The notes under the pieces were generated by a model. That model ran no database searches. It had not been told where the DNA came from and saw only the letters and a program-made list of their open reading frames with translations. Shown in pieces: positions 18,190 to 29,239 of a stretch of 64,000 nucleotides of DNA. Within the stretch, counting starts at the first letter, position 1; every line of letters begins with the position of its first letter. The DNA comes from Ianthella basta (lineage: Eukaryota > Porifera > Demospongiae > Verongiida > Ianthellidae). The DNA is taken from contig OZ025879.1 of NCBI GenBank assembly GCA_964019415.1, positions 4,764,637-4,828,636 of the forward strand, read 5' to 3'. The translations under genes and the position numbers were made by a program.

Positions 18190-19990
18190 TCAGTGGTTAG
18201 AATGCCTTGGGATTTATCCTTTCAGCCATCTCTACATCATTCAGTTGAGCTTGTACATTTGAGTTTGAGGTATATAGTTTGATTCTTGATTGCACATGCA
18301 TGCGCAATACAAACGCAGCATCTTGGCTATGCAGATGCATATAGGCCAGCATCAAGTACACAACTTCAGAAGAATTAAATATGACATAGCAGGCCCACGA
18401 GATGGTGGTTCTGCTGTAACAAGAAATGAAAACAACCCTGAGATACCTGATCAAGGTGCTAATAATAACAACCAGCAAACCGTAGTTTTGCTAACCAGTC
18501 TTTGCTTTTCTCCTCTATTCATGTCTGAACAATACATAGTTTGATCAACATTATGCACACAAAAGAAAAGCTCCTACATTGAACAGTATACAGATAGACA
18601 GAGCTATTGACCACAAGGCTCACAAAGACATCTAATGTTGGATTCAACTAGCATAGCTCATTCGAGCCATGATGTACTGCTCTTGGGATGGCATAGTTCA
18701 CTGGTACTGTGACAATGGGAACCAGTGGAGGAGACAGCCAACCAACTATTTGATTGTTAACAATTTGGTAATCTGTGGCATTAACTGTTAGTAAGGTATA
18801 GTTAGGAAGTAATGGCAAGCAATGAATTTCACTATAAGTGTATTCATGCGGGCAGATTGTTTCGTTGTACATCTTTCTGTACATGTCAAGGATGTCTCCT
18901 TTTTCACGTGACTGCAGCTCAACAGCAAATTAATGTTAGCTGAATACTAGTGCTGTATATCAAAGACTAATGTGCCACTTCCTCTCAAATCAAGAACAAA
19001 GCAGATGTATTTGATTGCGGAGGAGCATACAATGCAACAAAATTAGGTGTGGGAGGACACTGCAAACTTCCTTTAAATTGTCTATGGTCGGGCTGCTGCA
19101 GAGAGCACAGTACTTATTCTTGATTACACCTGCATGGAGCAGTGTAGCAATTGCTGTGGTCTTTCCTTTCTCTTTTAGGAAGTGTTCTAAAGCATGATAC
19201 TCTTTGGATGATGTATTTATTCTAGCTTGAGTTTGGCATTTGTAGCTATAGATTTTACTTATCACATGCACTTTCTTATTGGATAAGGTTTGTCCAAGCC
19301 AGCAAACCATTGATGCTCTACAAACACTGCAGTATTTACAAGCAGCAAATCATGTATATCAACAATGCCATGCATGTCTGCTTGTGAAGGTGTCACAAAG
19401 GGTATCAATACAACGCCACTGTGATGGCCATGATATCTGCTCTCTGTCAGGCACACCATGGCACTGAGCACAGTACTTGTTTCTGTAGACCAACCCTGTC
19501 CTGTTGTCACTGATGAGTGGACTGATCGCATGAAGAGTGACTGTTTCTCACATGGATCTGCAATAATCATTCATAACATCACTGTGAGACTTGCTCTAAA
19601 GACAAGAAGCAACCATCCAATAATACTTCAGTTCACCCTGTATGTCAATTTTCTCCTTCAGCACAATATTTAATTGGCACACAGTCAAAGTTGGGTATGT
19701 TGGTGTTGTGGACATAGACTGAGTCTGAGCAGCAATCTCCAAACAGTTTGCATTGCTCATCACACCTGCATCCCACAGGGCGAGTATCCTTGCAGGAATC
19801 ATGGTAGCAATGTTGTTTAGCCTCCACGGGTGAGGACTGATGCTGATGCAGGTGGCAAGTAGGTAGGGACAGTGGTCATGGATGGTGAAATGCTGATCAA
19901 ACATTCACAGAAAGGCTGAATGGCAAAGGTCCTGGCAGTGGTGATGGCAGTGAATCAAGAGCTCCAATTCAAATAGATAGAGCCACGAAC
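18190..19990 (-). pseudogene. Receptor relic, gamma lineage (P1)
   Basis: Read on the minus strand from about 19910 to 18190 in several frames: a somatomedin-B module at 19650-19827 (GCRCDEQCKLFGDCCSDS), the TGLVYRNKYCAQCHGVP block near 19440-19510, the CPHEYTYSEIHCLP ectodomain block at about 18790-18870, then WLSPPLVPIVTVPVNYAIP (TM4-ECL2) and a TM6-7 piece near 18250-18420 (AWYVIFNSSEVVYLMLAY-like). TM1 to TM3 are missing: the sequence jumps from DYQIVNNQ directly to TM4, a deletion of roughly 700 bp. Several frameshifts. No intact gene of this lineage is in the window. Confidence 0.85.
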
Positions 19991-20039
19991 AAACTCAGCA
20001 GCCACATCATATAAATAGCACAATCGGTAAATTTACACA

Positions 20040-20290
20040 AAACAATTGTGAGCAGGCACAAGTATGTACTGATGCCATGGCAACGGATTGCCACAAGTAA
20101 CAGTCAACGCTTGACTAGTCGCATCAGGCAGTGCCAGTGTTACATCATGGACCTGCAGTCATGCACACCGCAAACAGTTAACGTGCCCAACTTACCTCAG
20201 CTTCATATAGTTGTATCAATTAGAAAGTGGTGAATCAAAAGATGTGATGACAACTATGTACATATGCATGTATGGAGCAACCGAATGGAT
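20040..20290 (+). repeat. Spacer block R1, copy 1
   Basis: Non-coding block repeated nearly unchanged at 25600-25835 and 39190-39405. It runs from gcacaagtatgtac to tgcatgtatggagcaac and includes ggtgaatcaaaagatg. It normally lies between an antisense relic and a plus-strand receptor. Confidence 0.85.
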
Positions 20291-20570
20291 TCACTAGCTA
20301 CCCTGCAATTCAACTCCACATCATTTTACAACTGGTCTTCTGACACTTCTTCAAACAAAGTTGAAACACTATTGTAAGTGTAGTGAGATAGAGTAATCAA
20401 CTCTGATCCATGTAGCTTCACCAAGATAGTGCAAACAAACACAAAACCCCTGTAGCAAACAGAATGCAAATGGTGATGGGGACAATGAAGCTCACAATAA
20501 TGGCTACTGTCTGCACTTAAACACAAATACATGCATACACACCGATCTAATCCAAACTGGCTACATCTAA
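20290..20570 (-). pseudogene. Receptor relic fragment, beta lineage
   Basis: The minus strand keeps parts of TM5 and ICL3 (a frame with ELHCPHHHLHSVCYRGFVF corresponds to the TM5 region of intact genes read out of frame) and a C-tail remnant near 20310-20360. Very short and frameshifted; recognised mainly by matching DNA in 39650-39780 and 53100-53200. Confidence 0.55.
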
Positions 20571-20574
20571 GATA

Positions 20575-21000
20575 TCCTGCAGGCATTTCTTGTCATCATT
20601 TCTCGGCTCTTTACACACACACACAATCTGGAAAATATTCTGCCAAAATTTTAATGCATTACTTCAGCCAACCACTTGCATGACCAACAGGAGTATTGAA
20701 AGGCGTACACCCATAAACCTTATCCTATGGTTAAGGGATTTTCAACATATTGTACAGTTGCACTGAATGTTGATGTACATGTATTACGTTACTCTCCTCT
20801 TGTGCGTCATAGTTCTGCATGGCGGAAAGAGCTCAGGAGAGAATGCAGATCCATTAGTTAATTTCAATTTTTCGAAATAGGCATGGGTCCAATCGTGATC
20901 AGCAGCGCGATGACGTGCTATCCGAATTAGTTAGCTAATGAGTTCAATGGTATAACCAATTTTGCGGACGAGGAGGAGCAAAGATTTAGATTGCTTCGCA
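20575..21000 (+). promoter_or_regulatory. Upstream region of receptor G2
   Basis: Differs from the upstream DNA of G4, G5 and G7: no (TA)n tract and no gcagacaaggcc leader. The frame of G2 stays open a little upstream to a TTG at 20962, but 21001 is the first ATG with a signal peptide. No promoter element recognised. Confidence 0.35.
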
Positions 21001-23262
21001 ATGAGAGTTGGAAACCGTAGATTCCTGCTTGTTCTCGCCCTCGGATGCTGTGCCTTTGTGACGCTGTCGGCAGCAGCCTCACCACACCTGAACAACAGTA
21101 CTTGTGAAGTGGACTACTTCACCTGCGCATCGCCTTTCAATCGCCGTGTGTGCCGATGTGACGAACAGCTGTGTACAGTGTTTGGCGACTGCTGTGTCGA
21201 ATCACAGTACAAGCACAATACCACTGGCAAGGAGTTTGCCTGCGTATCCACATCTATTCTGAATGAAGAGAGAAGTGTTAACACAATAGCGTACTTTATG
21301 ATTGCTTCATGTCCCGAAAGTCAGTCAGACAGTGAAATACCGAATGGGGTTGCTGAACTGTGTGAAGCCCAGTCACTTTCCAGCCCACCCATCAGTGACA
21401 ACAGGACAGGATTGGTCTACAGAAACAAGTACTGTGCTCAGTGCCATGGTGTGCTTGAGAAGGAGCAGATATCGTGGCAATCGCAGTGGCGTTGTAATAA
21501 CAGCCTTAACGAGACGTTCAATGAAGGTAACCTAACAATTGATGCTGGATTTCTATTGTCCTCCTGCAATGTATCATTGTTTGTGCAGCCATGGAATGTG
21601 GTTCTCAGTTTGCCATTACTTCCAAGACGGTGTGACGCACGAGTGACTTACACTTGCCAGCCACCTACTGGAACTGACACCTCCACTGCAGAGTACAGGG
21701 CATTGAGAGAGCTATGTAGAGATGAACTAGTCAACGTCAGGATCACTGAATCCAGCAATACCACATTGTACAAGAATGAGTTTTGCGCTCTTTGTAGCAC
21801 ATTTAAACAGGAATTGCAGATTCTGTGCCCCTTGGAGCCAGATATTGAAGTAGGCAAAATAGACACAACTCCTTTAAACACATTTACAATATTTCTGGAT
21901 GTTACAGGAAGTGGAAAAGTTGTAATTGCCAGTGAGGACATAGTGGTAACATCAACTGTTGAGCAATCTTGTGGAGAAGGACAGGTATTTGATGTGTACA
22001 GTAATGTCTGCCGTGAAGCACTCTGCCTACCTGGATACACCTACAATGGTACAGCTTGCTTATTGCTTTCCCAGAACTGCACATTGATAGCACTAAATGC
22101 CACGGAGTATGAGCCAATTAACAATGAGGTGACATTTTGGATTGCACTGGAACAGAATGTGCGTGTGCAGGGGTACACTTCTGAGGGACATCCTCTAGTT
22201 TGTACCAACTTCACTTCTGACTTCAACACAACAATTAATGAGACTACTACTAGAATACTGTATAGTTACCCGCCAGGATTTTCTATTCTTAGCTACCTTG
22301 GTCTTTCAGTAGATGTTGTCGCTGCTGCCATCTTGCTCTTCACCTATGCTGCATTTGCTGAGATGAGGACCTTCTATGGCAAGCTCTTTATCAACTTCGC
22401 TGTTGTGCTCCTCATGGGTGACTTTACCTTTCTGCTTGGTTCAGCTGTGTATGCAGTGAGTCTGGAGGATGTGGTATGCCAAGTGATGGCCATTCTACTG
22501 CACTACCTGTTCCTTGCCCGTTTTGTGTGGATGTCACTTCTGTCACTGAATGTGGCACGTCACTTTTACCATGCAATGAAATTCATTGTCAATGAAGAAA
22601 GAGAGAGCTGGCACTACCTCGTGTTGTACATGGCAGCAAGTTGGCTGTCTCCTCTACTGGTTCTCATTGTCACAGTACCAGTGAACTATGCCATCCCAGG
22701 ATCAGTGGGTTATGGTGAGAATGGACTGTGTTGGATGGATGAGACGCTACCTATCATTTTTAGCTTTATTGTTCCATTGACCATCTGCATTCTGTTTACT
22801 ACTGGGGCCTTTGGTTTCATCTGCATCATCTTGTTGAAGCTAAGTAGATCCAAGGAGAGTAAAGACCTAAGGCACAGGACTGGTTCTCGTAACTGTCGTG
22901 TGTTGATTGCTGTGTTCTGCATAACTGGTGTCACATGGGTGTTTGGGTTCCTTGCTACAATAGACTCTGCCCTGTCTTGGGCATGGTACCTCTTCATCAT
23001 ACTCAACACCACTCAAGCTGTGTTCCTGACACTGGCCTATGTATGCACAGCCAAGGTACTACGGCTCTATCGCAGTGCATTTGCAAAGTGCTTTCGGTAT
23101 GGGAGAAAGTGCCAAAAGACCCCACATGTCCCAGGACACCTATTGCAAGACCATGTGAAGTGGAATCCCAGGGTGATTAGAAATGAAACTGCCTGCACAA
23201 CACTGACTGACACGAGTACATGTGCTATTGCAGAAACTGCCAGGAGATTACCTGTGAACTGA
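21001..23262 (+). CDS. Receptor G2: somatomedin-B-like plus class-B 7TM receptor, intronless
   Basis: 753 residues, one exon. The ATG at 21001 is chosen because it begins a clear signal peptide (MRVGNRRFLLVLALGCCAFV, cleavage near AAA-SPH). Cysteines at 35, 42, 51, 53, 58, 64, 65 and 81 follow the eight-Cys somatomedin-B pattern (CRCDEQLCTVFGDCC). Then SSPPISDNRTGLVYRNKYC, a variable middle with many N-glycosylation sites, the YTCQPPTGTDTSTAEYR block, and the CGEGQVFDVYSNVCREALC plus CLPGYTYNGTAC membrane-proximal block. TM1 starts near 428 and TM7 ends near 683; Cys in TM3 (EDVVCQV) and ECL2 (GLCWMD) can pair, and TM6 has TWVFGFL. The tail is about 65 residues. No GPS/GAIN cleavage site. Presumably a plasma-membrane receptor; ligand unknown. 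Confidence 0.9.
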   Translation: MRVGNRRFLLVLALGCCAFVTLSAAASPHLNNSTCEVDYFTCASPFNRRVCRCDEQLCTVFGDCCVESQYKHNTTGKEFACVSTSILNEERSVNTIAYFMIASCPESQSDSEIPNGVAELCEAQSLSSPPISDNRTGLVYRNKYCAQCHGVLEKEQISWQSQWRCNNSLNETFNEGNLTIDAGFLLSSCNVSLFVQPWNVVLSLPLLPRRCDARVTYTCQPPTGTDTSTAEYRALRELCRDELVNVRITESSNTTLYKNEFCALCSTFKQELQILCPLEPDIEVGKIDTTPLNTFTIFLDVTGSGKVVIASEDIVVTSTVEQSCGEGQVFDVYSNVCREALCLPGYTYNGTACLLLSQNCTLIALNATEYEPINNEVTFWIALEQNVRVQGYTSEGHPLVCTNFTSDFNTTINETTTRILYSYPPGFSILSYLGLSVDVVAAAILLFTYAAFAEMRTFYGKLFINFAVVLLMGDFTFLLGSAVYAVSLEDVVCQVMAILLHYLFLARFVWMSLLSLNVARHFYHAMKFIVNEERESWHYLVLYMAASWLSPLLVLIVTVPVNYAIPGSVGYGENGLCWMDETLPIIFSFIVPLTICILFTTGAFGFICIILLKLSRSKESKDLRHRTGSRNCRVLIAVFCITGVTWVFGFLATIDSALSWAWYLFIILNTTQAVFLTLAYVCTAKVLRLYRSAFAKCFRYGRKCQKTPHVPGHLLQDHVKWNPRVIRNETACTTLTDTSTCAIAETARRLPVN

Positions 23263-23735
23263 ATTTCTCAACTCAATTTGCCATTTGCTGAATTGGCTAG
23301 CCCATGTAGTTAACTGCTGTTGTGATGTGTGCATGCGCATGCATGGTCTTTCAACCAGATTCTAAACATTGAGGAATGTAAATTTGTCACATTCTGTAAT
23401 TAGATAGCCTGAATTTTCATTACACATATTTAAGTCTATATAGTGGCAGGCACTGCCTAGCCACCTGTCAATGCTGCTAAATCATATATAACTATGTACA
23501 TATTTGTGCATGCATGTAATTATGTATAAACATCATCACATGCATTCTATGTGGACCGAATGTCCAATGTACGTACATATTATAACTGAACCAATAGACA
23601 GTGGTATTTGTACAATGTGCAAAGCAACTTGTATTTTATCAGATTTGCTCTGAGCACAGCCTGCAGAAGTGTCAGATAATTAGCTGCAATATTATTCAAA
23701 CTGCCTATATCTAGCTTGTAGTTTAAGGTACAAGG
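23263..23735 (+). repeat. Receptor 3' flank, copy 1
   Basis: The first ~450 bases after the stop are closely repeated after G3 (27939-28380) and after relic P4 (35618-36060), including ttggctagcccatgtag and gccagatttgctctga-type words. This shows that G2, G3 and P4 share a duplication that reached well past the coding region. Confidence 0.85.
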
Positions 23736-23739
23736 ATGT

Positions 23740-25430
23740 CAGCCATTTCTAACCGTAGCATCTTGGCTGTGCAGATGTAGGCCAGTGTCAAGAGCTCACA
23801 TTCAGGAGAGGTTAAAATGACAAAGACATACCAGGCCGAAGAGATTGTGGTTTCATCTGTAACAAAAAGAGAACAACCCTAAGATTCCTGAGGTACTGAA
23901 AATGGCAATCAGCAAGTGGCAGTTTTGGAAACCAATCGTTTGTTCTCTATTCATATCTGATCTCTGTACTTTGATCAAGAAAGTACACACAAGCAGAAAA
24001 ACGTCTACATTGAACAGCATACAGATAGACAGAGGGACCATGTGGCTATTGATGACAGATGATATTAGAATCAACTAACAATGCCCATTCAAACCATAAT
24101 CTATATATAGCTCCTGAGATGGTATAGTTTACTGGTGTTGTGACATGAGAACCAGTAGAGGAAACAGCCAACCTGCTGCCACGTACAAGGTGAGGCAACA
24201 GCATGTTTTCTTCTGCATCCCTGGCAATGAACTTCATTACATGGTTTTGTCTATTTCCACATTTGAACTATGCCACTTCACCAAGTCTTGTGGTTCATGT
24301 CTTTTTTTATATTTGACTAATGTAGCTTCATCAAGATGGTGCACACAAACACAAAAGCCCCTGTAGTGAACAGAATGCAAATAGCGATAGAAACAATGAA
24401 GCTCACAACTATTGCCAATGTCTGATTCATCCAACACAGTCCATCCACACCATAACCCACTGCTCCTGGGATGGTAATAGTTCACTGGTACTGTGACAAT
24501 GAGAACCAGCAGAGGAGACAGCCAACCTGCTGCCATGTATACGTACAAGATGAGGTAGTGCCAACTCTCTCTTTCTTCATTAACAATGAACTTCATTGCA
24601 TGGTAAAAGTGACGTGCCACATTCAGTGACAGAAGTGACATCCACACAAAGTGGGCAAGAACCAGATAGTGCAGTGGAATGACCACCACCTGGCATACCA
24701 CATCCTCCAGACTCACTGCATACACAGCTGAACCAAGCAGAAAGGTCAGGTTTCCTATCAAGAAGAATGCTCATGAAGAGCTTGCCATAGAAGGTTCGCA
24801 TCTCAGCAAATGTAACATAGGTGAAGAGCAAATAGTTTACAGGAACAATACTTACTGCCAGTCCCAAGAAAACAAGAATATATATTATATAACAAATAGC
24901 ACAACATACTCAAACAGTGTCTTAGCAATAATCTAATGAACTGTAGTAAAAAGGTTGGATTTGAATTTGTTGTTTGATGTAATGAGAGGCTCACCCTCAG
25001 ATTTGTATCCCTGGCTACTCACATTCTGTTTCCATGCAGTCTAAAAGACCATTTGGTATAGTTAGGAAGCAATGGTAAGCAATGTATTTCACTATAGGTG
25101 TATCCATGTGGGCTGATTGTTTCATTGCACATCTTCTGTACATGTCAAGGATGTCTCCTTTTTCACGTGACTGCATGCTCAACATTTGGTGTAGCCTTCC
25201 CTGGTTGTTTTAGGCAGCTGACAGCTGCCGTAATATCTGACAGCTGACAGCAGTGGCAGATAACTCCTGGTACGCCACTTACTCTCAAATCGAGGAACAA
25301 AGCAGATGCATTTGATTGTGAAGGAATATACAATACAATGGAATTAGGTTTGGGAGGACACTGCAAACTTCCTTTGTCCAGATATTTCACTACACTTTGA
25401 TCCAGCTGTAATGCACACCACAATCAGTAA
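23740..25430 (-). pseudogene. Chimeric receptor relic, gamma with canonical 7TM (P2)
   Basis: From 25430 down: ectodomain remnants (KGSLQCPPKPN at about 25320-25380, CPHGYTYSEIHCLP-like near 25080-25130), TM1 (24800-24950), TM2 to TM5 nearly identical to intact receptors (24350-24760: LLGSAVYAVSLEDVVCQV, ARHFYHAMKFIVNEERESWH), then a second set from TM4 to TM6 of the diverged gamma type (23850-24240: DMNREQTIGFQNC). TM4-TM5 is thus present twice in a row, so either two relics fused or a conversion tract was pasted in. Frameshifted and not functional. Confidence 0.8.
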
Positions 25431-25814
25431 ATCTTTCCTTGAAGTGACCAACTGTAACTCAGCTTCAAATGGCTATCATTTAGAAGGCGGTGAATCAAAA
25501 GATGTGATGACAACTATGTACATATTAGCACATGCGTGCATGCATGGAGCAAAAGGTTCAATGCTTCGCACACATTCGGAAGACTGTCTTGTCAATCAGC
25601 ACAAGTATGTACAGATGGCATGGCAACTGATTACCACAAGCATCAGTCTACGCTTGATTAGTCGCACCAGGCAGTGCCAGTGTTACATCATGGACCAGCA
25701 GTCATGCACACCGCAAACAGTTAACGTGCCCAACTTACCTCAGCTTCATATAGTTGTATCAATTAGAAAGTGGTGAATCAAAAGATGTGATGACAACTAT
25801 GTACATATGCATGT
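25431..25814 (+). repeat. Spacer block upstream of G3, including R1 copy 2
   Basis: 25600-25835 repeats 20040-20290 almost base for base, and an adjacent tgaatcaaaagatgtgatga segment appears twice within this interval (near 25490 and 25780). It replaces the DNA that should encode the signal peptide of G3. Confidence 0.8.
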
Positions 25815-27938
25815 ATGGAGCAACTGAATGGATTCAGAACACAGTCTTGTCAATCAGCTGTATTTTGCTGTGCCGAATCACAATACAAGCACAATACCAC
25901 TGGCCTGGAGTTTGCCTGCGTATCCACATCTATTCTGAATGAAGAGAGAAGTGTTAACACAATAGCATACTTTATGATTGCTTCATGTCCCGAAAGTCAG
26001 TCAGACAGTGAAATACCGAATGGGGTTGCTAAACTGTGTGAAGCCCAGTCACTTTCCAGCCCACCCATCAGTGACACCAGGACAGGATTGGTCTACAGAA
26101 ACAAGTACTGTGCTCAGTGCCATTGTGTGCCTGAGGAGGAGCAGATATCATGGCAATCACAGTGGCGTTGTAATAACAGCCTTTACGAGACGTTCAATGA
26201 AGGCAATCTAACAATTGATGCTGAATTTCTACTGTCCTCCTGCAATGCGTCATTTTTTGTACAGCCAATGAATGTGCTTCTCAGTTTGCCATTACTTCCT
26301 ACTCAGTGTGATGAAAGAGTGACTTACACCTGCCAACCACCTACTGGAACTGACACCTCCACTGCAGAGTACAGGGCATTGAGAGAGCTATGTAGAGACG
26401 AACTGGTTGACATCAGGATCACTGAGTCTAGTAATACCACACTGTACAAGAATGAGTTTTGTGCTCTTTGTAGCACATTTAAACAGGAATTGCAGATTCT
26501 GTGCCCCTTGGAGCCATCACCTGAAGTAAGCCCTTTTATCCCCCCTCAGCCAAACACCTTTGCACTCTTTCTGGACATTACAGGCAGTGGAAAGGTTGTG
26601 ATTGCCAGTGAGGACATAGTGGTAACATCAGCTGTTGAGCAATCTTGTGGAGAAGGGCAGGTCTTCGACTTGTACAGTAATGTATGTCGTGAGGCACTCT
26701 GCCTACCTGGATACACTTATAATGGAACATCTTGCTTACTGCTTTCCCAGAACTGTACATTGATAGCACGGAACGCCACAGAGTATAAGCCAATTAACAA
26801 TCAGATGATATTCTGGATTGCACTGGAGCAGAATGTGAGTGTGCAGGGGTACACCTCTGAGAAGAATCCACTTGTTTGCTCTAACTTCACTTCTGACTTC
26901 AACACAACGATTAATGTTACCATTATTAGAGCACTGTATAGTTACCCACCAGCATTTGCCATTCTCAGTTACCTTGGTCTCTCAGTAGATGTTGTCGCTG
27001 CTACCATCTTGCTCTTCACCTATGCTGCATTTGCTGAAATGAGGACCTTCTATGGCAAGCTCTTTATCAACTTTGCTGTTGTGCTCCTCATGGGTGACTT
27101 TACCTTTCTGCTTGGTTCAGCTGTGTATGCAGTGAGTCTGGAGGATGTGGTATGCCAGGTGGTGGCCATTCTACTGCACTACCTGTTCCTTGCCCGCTTT
27201 GTGTGGATGTCACTTCTGTCACTGAATGTGGCACGTCACTTTTACCACGCAATGAAATTCATTGTCAATGAAGAAAGAGAGAGCTGGCACTACCTCATCT
27301 TGTACATGGCAGCAGGTTGGCTGTCTCCTCTACTGGTTCTCATTGTCACAGTACCAGTGAACTATGCCATCCCAGGATCAGTGGGTTATGGTGAGAATGG
27401 ACTGTGTTGGATGGATGAGACGCTACCTATCATTTTTAGCTTTATTGTTCCATTGACCATCTGCATTCTGTTTACTACTGGGGCCTTTGGTTTCATCTGC
27501 ATCATCTTGTTGAAGCTAAGTAGATCCAGGGAGAGTAAAGACTTAAGACACAGGACAGCTTCTCGCAACTGCCGTGTGTTGATTGCTGTGTTCTGCATAA
27601 CTGGTGCCACATGGGTGTTTGGGTTCCTTGCTACAATAGACTCTGCCCTGTCTTGGGCATGGTACCTCTTCATCATACTCAACACCACTCAAGCTGTGTT
27701 CCTGACACTGGCCTATGTATGCACAGCCAAGGTACTACGGCTCTATCGCAGTGCATTTGCAAAGTGGTTTCAGTGTGGGAGAAAGCGCCAAAAGACCACA
27801 CATGTCCCAGGACACCTATTGCAAGACTATGTGAAGTGGAATCCCAGGGTGATTAGAAATGAAACTGTCTGCACAGCACTGACTGACACGAGTACATGTG
27901 CTCTTTCGGAAACTGCCAGGAGATTACCTGTTAACTGA
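25815..27938 (+). CDS. Receptor G3: 7TM receptor with replaced N-terminus
   Basis: 707 residues, one exon, open to the stop at 27938. From CCAESQYKHNTTG onward it matches G2 closely, but the signal peptide and the first part of the somatomedin-B module are gone. The first ~17 codons (MEQLNGFRTQSCQSAVF) come from spacer block R1, which is non-coding at 20270 and 39390. The join lies near gctgtattttgctgtgccg at about 25857-25875. The rest is intact: TGLVYRNKYCAQCH, YTCQPPTGTDTSTAEYR, the CLPGYTYNGTSC block, seven TM segments and a tail nearly identical to G2. Without a signal peptide the long N-terminus may not be exported, so this is either a young pseudogene with an intact frame or a variant relying on TM1 as a signal anchor. 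Confidence 0.7.
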   Translation: MEQLNGFRTQSCQSAVFCCAESQYKHNTTGLEFACVSTSILNEERSVNTIAYFMIASCPESQSDSEIPNGVAKLCEAQSLSSPPISDTRTGLVYRNKYCAQCHCVPEEEQISWQSQWRCNNSLYETFNEGNLTIDAEFLLSSCNASFFVQPMNVLLSLPLLPTQCDERVTYTCQPPTGTDTSTAEYRALRELCRDELVDIRITESSNTTLYKNEFCALCSTFKQELQILCPLEPSPEVSPFIPPQPNTFALFLDITGSGKVVIASEDIVVTSAVEQSCGEGQVFDLYSNVCREALCLPGYTYNGTSCLLLSQNCTLIARNATEYKPINNQMIFWIALEQNVSVQGYTSEKNPLVCSNFTSDFNTTINVTIIRALYSYPPAFAILSYLGLSVDVVAATILLFTYAAFAEMRTFYGKLFINFAVVLLMGDFTFLLGSAVYAVSLEDVVCQVVAILLHYLFLARFVWMSLLSLNVARHFYHAMKFIVNEERESWHYLILYMAAGWLSPLLVLIVTVPVNYAIPGSVGYGENGLCWMDETLPIIFSFIVPLTICILFTTGAFGFICIILLKLSRSRESKDLRHRTASRNCRVLIAVFCITGATWVFGFLATIDSALSWAWYLFIILNTTQAVFLTLAYVCTAKVLRLYRSAFAKWFQCGRKRQKTTHVPGHLLQDYVKWNPRVIRNETVCTALTDTSTCALSETARRLPVN

Positions 27939-28400
27939 ATTTCTCAACTCAATTTGCTATTCTGCTGAATTGGCTAGCCCATGTAGTTAACTGCTTTTGT
28001 GATGTGTGCATGCGCATGCATGGTCTTGCAACCAAATTCTAAGCTTTGATGAATGTAAATTTGTCGCATTCTGTAATTAGATAGCCTGAAACTTCATTAC
28101 AGTCATGTATTTAAATCTATAATATTTTAGTGGCAAGCACTGCCTAGCCACATGTCAATGCTGCTAAATCATATATAACTACGTACATATTTGTGCATGC
28201 AGGTAATTATGTATAAACATCATCACATGCATTCTAGATCTATGTAGATCAAATGTCCAATGTACGTACTCATAACTGAACCAATAGACAGTGGTACATA
28301 GTACAATGTGCAAAGCAACATATCTTGTACTTTACCAGATTTGCTCTGAACACAGCCTGCAGAAGTGTAAGCATGTAGAATGCATCCTTGATATCAGACA
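27939..28400 (+). repeat. Receptor 3' flank, copy 2
   Basis: Close copy of 23263-23700 and 35618-36060; see the G2 flank. The G3 copy is the one nearest to 35618 in sequence. Confidence 0.85.
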
Positions 28401-29235
28401 CCATCAACTATTTGATCAGTATCTTTGACAGCTGACGGCAGTGGCAGATAACTCCTAGTGTTGGTACAGCATTGGAGTCCTTGATCTGGTCTTCTGATCT
28501 CATGGAAAACTGTGGCATAATGATGATTAAAGCTTTACAGAAAGGCACTCAGATAGTAAAGGTCCTAACAGTGGTGATGACTGTGAATCAGGTTCTCTGA
28601 TTCAAATGCCTAGAGCCAAAAACAAACTCAGCAGCTGCATCATATAACTAGCAAGGTCGGTTAATCTATACAACAATTGTGTCTGAGCTTAAAATGCACA
28701 TGACCAGACACAAGTACAGAAGGCAATTGATTACCAAAAGAATCAATATACACTTGATCAGTTGCACCAGGCAGTGCCATTGTTACACCTTGGTCCAGCT
28801 GTAATGCACACCACAAACAGTTAACCTCTCCCTGAAGTCATCAACTGCACCTCAGCTCAAGCTATCCATTAGAAAGCAGTGAATCAAAAGATGCGATGAC
28901 AACTATGTATATATATGCATATGCATATGTATATGTTTTGCACCCATTCACAACACAGCCTTGTATTTTCAACATAATACTTGATAACATTATGAACATA
29001 CTTTTCATTCATATGACGCATACATAATATTATTTGTTCATTGATGTGCACACTGATCACGAGTGTACTACTGTTCAGACTACTATATAATGTGCACCGT
29101 AAATTTGTAATGGTAGCAACAGCTACGTAACTACGGAGTGTAAGACAACTTTCATACAGACTACTAATGTGTATTAAAATGGTAGCAACAGCCAACTATG
29201 GAGCGTAAACAACTTTCATGCATGCAGTGTAGCAA
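28401..29235. repeat. Spacer with an empty transposon site
   Basis: Duplicated spacer DNA. At 28612-28630 it reads agagccaaaaacaaactca, uninterrupted. The paralogous place at 37933-38830 carries an 876-bp insertion exactly here. The rest holds tgaatcaaaagatgc-type words and a short (TA/GCATA) tract near 28905-28935; no gene. Confidence 0.75.
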
Positions 29236-29239
29236 GGAG

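Noticed and set aside
20962-21000. Extended amino termini of G2, G4, G5, G6 and G7 upstream of the chosen ATG
   Set aside because: The extra codons start at TTG or GTG, or inside a TA tract, and would push the signal peptide inwards; the first ATG that begins a signal peptide is preferred.
21648-22229. Minus-strand open frames opposite the receptor genes
   Set aside because: They recur in every paralogue as shadows of the conserved sense frame and show no splice sites or independent conservation.
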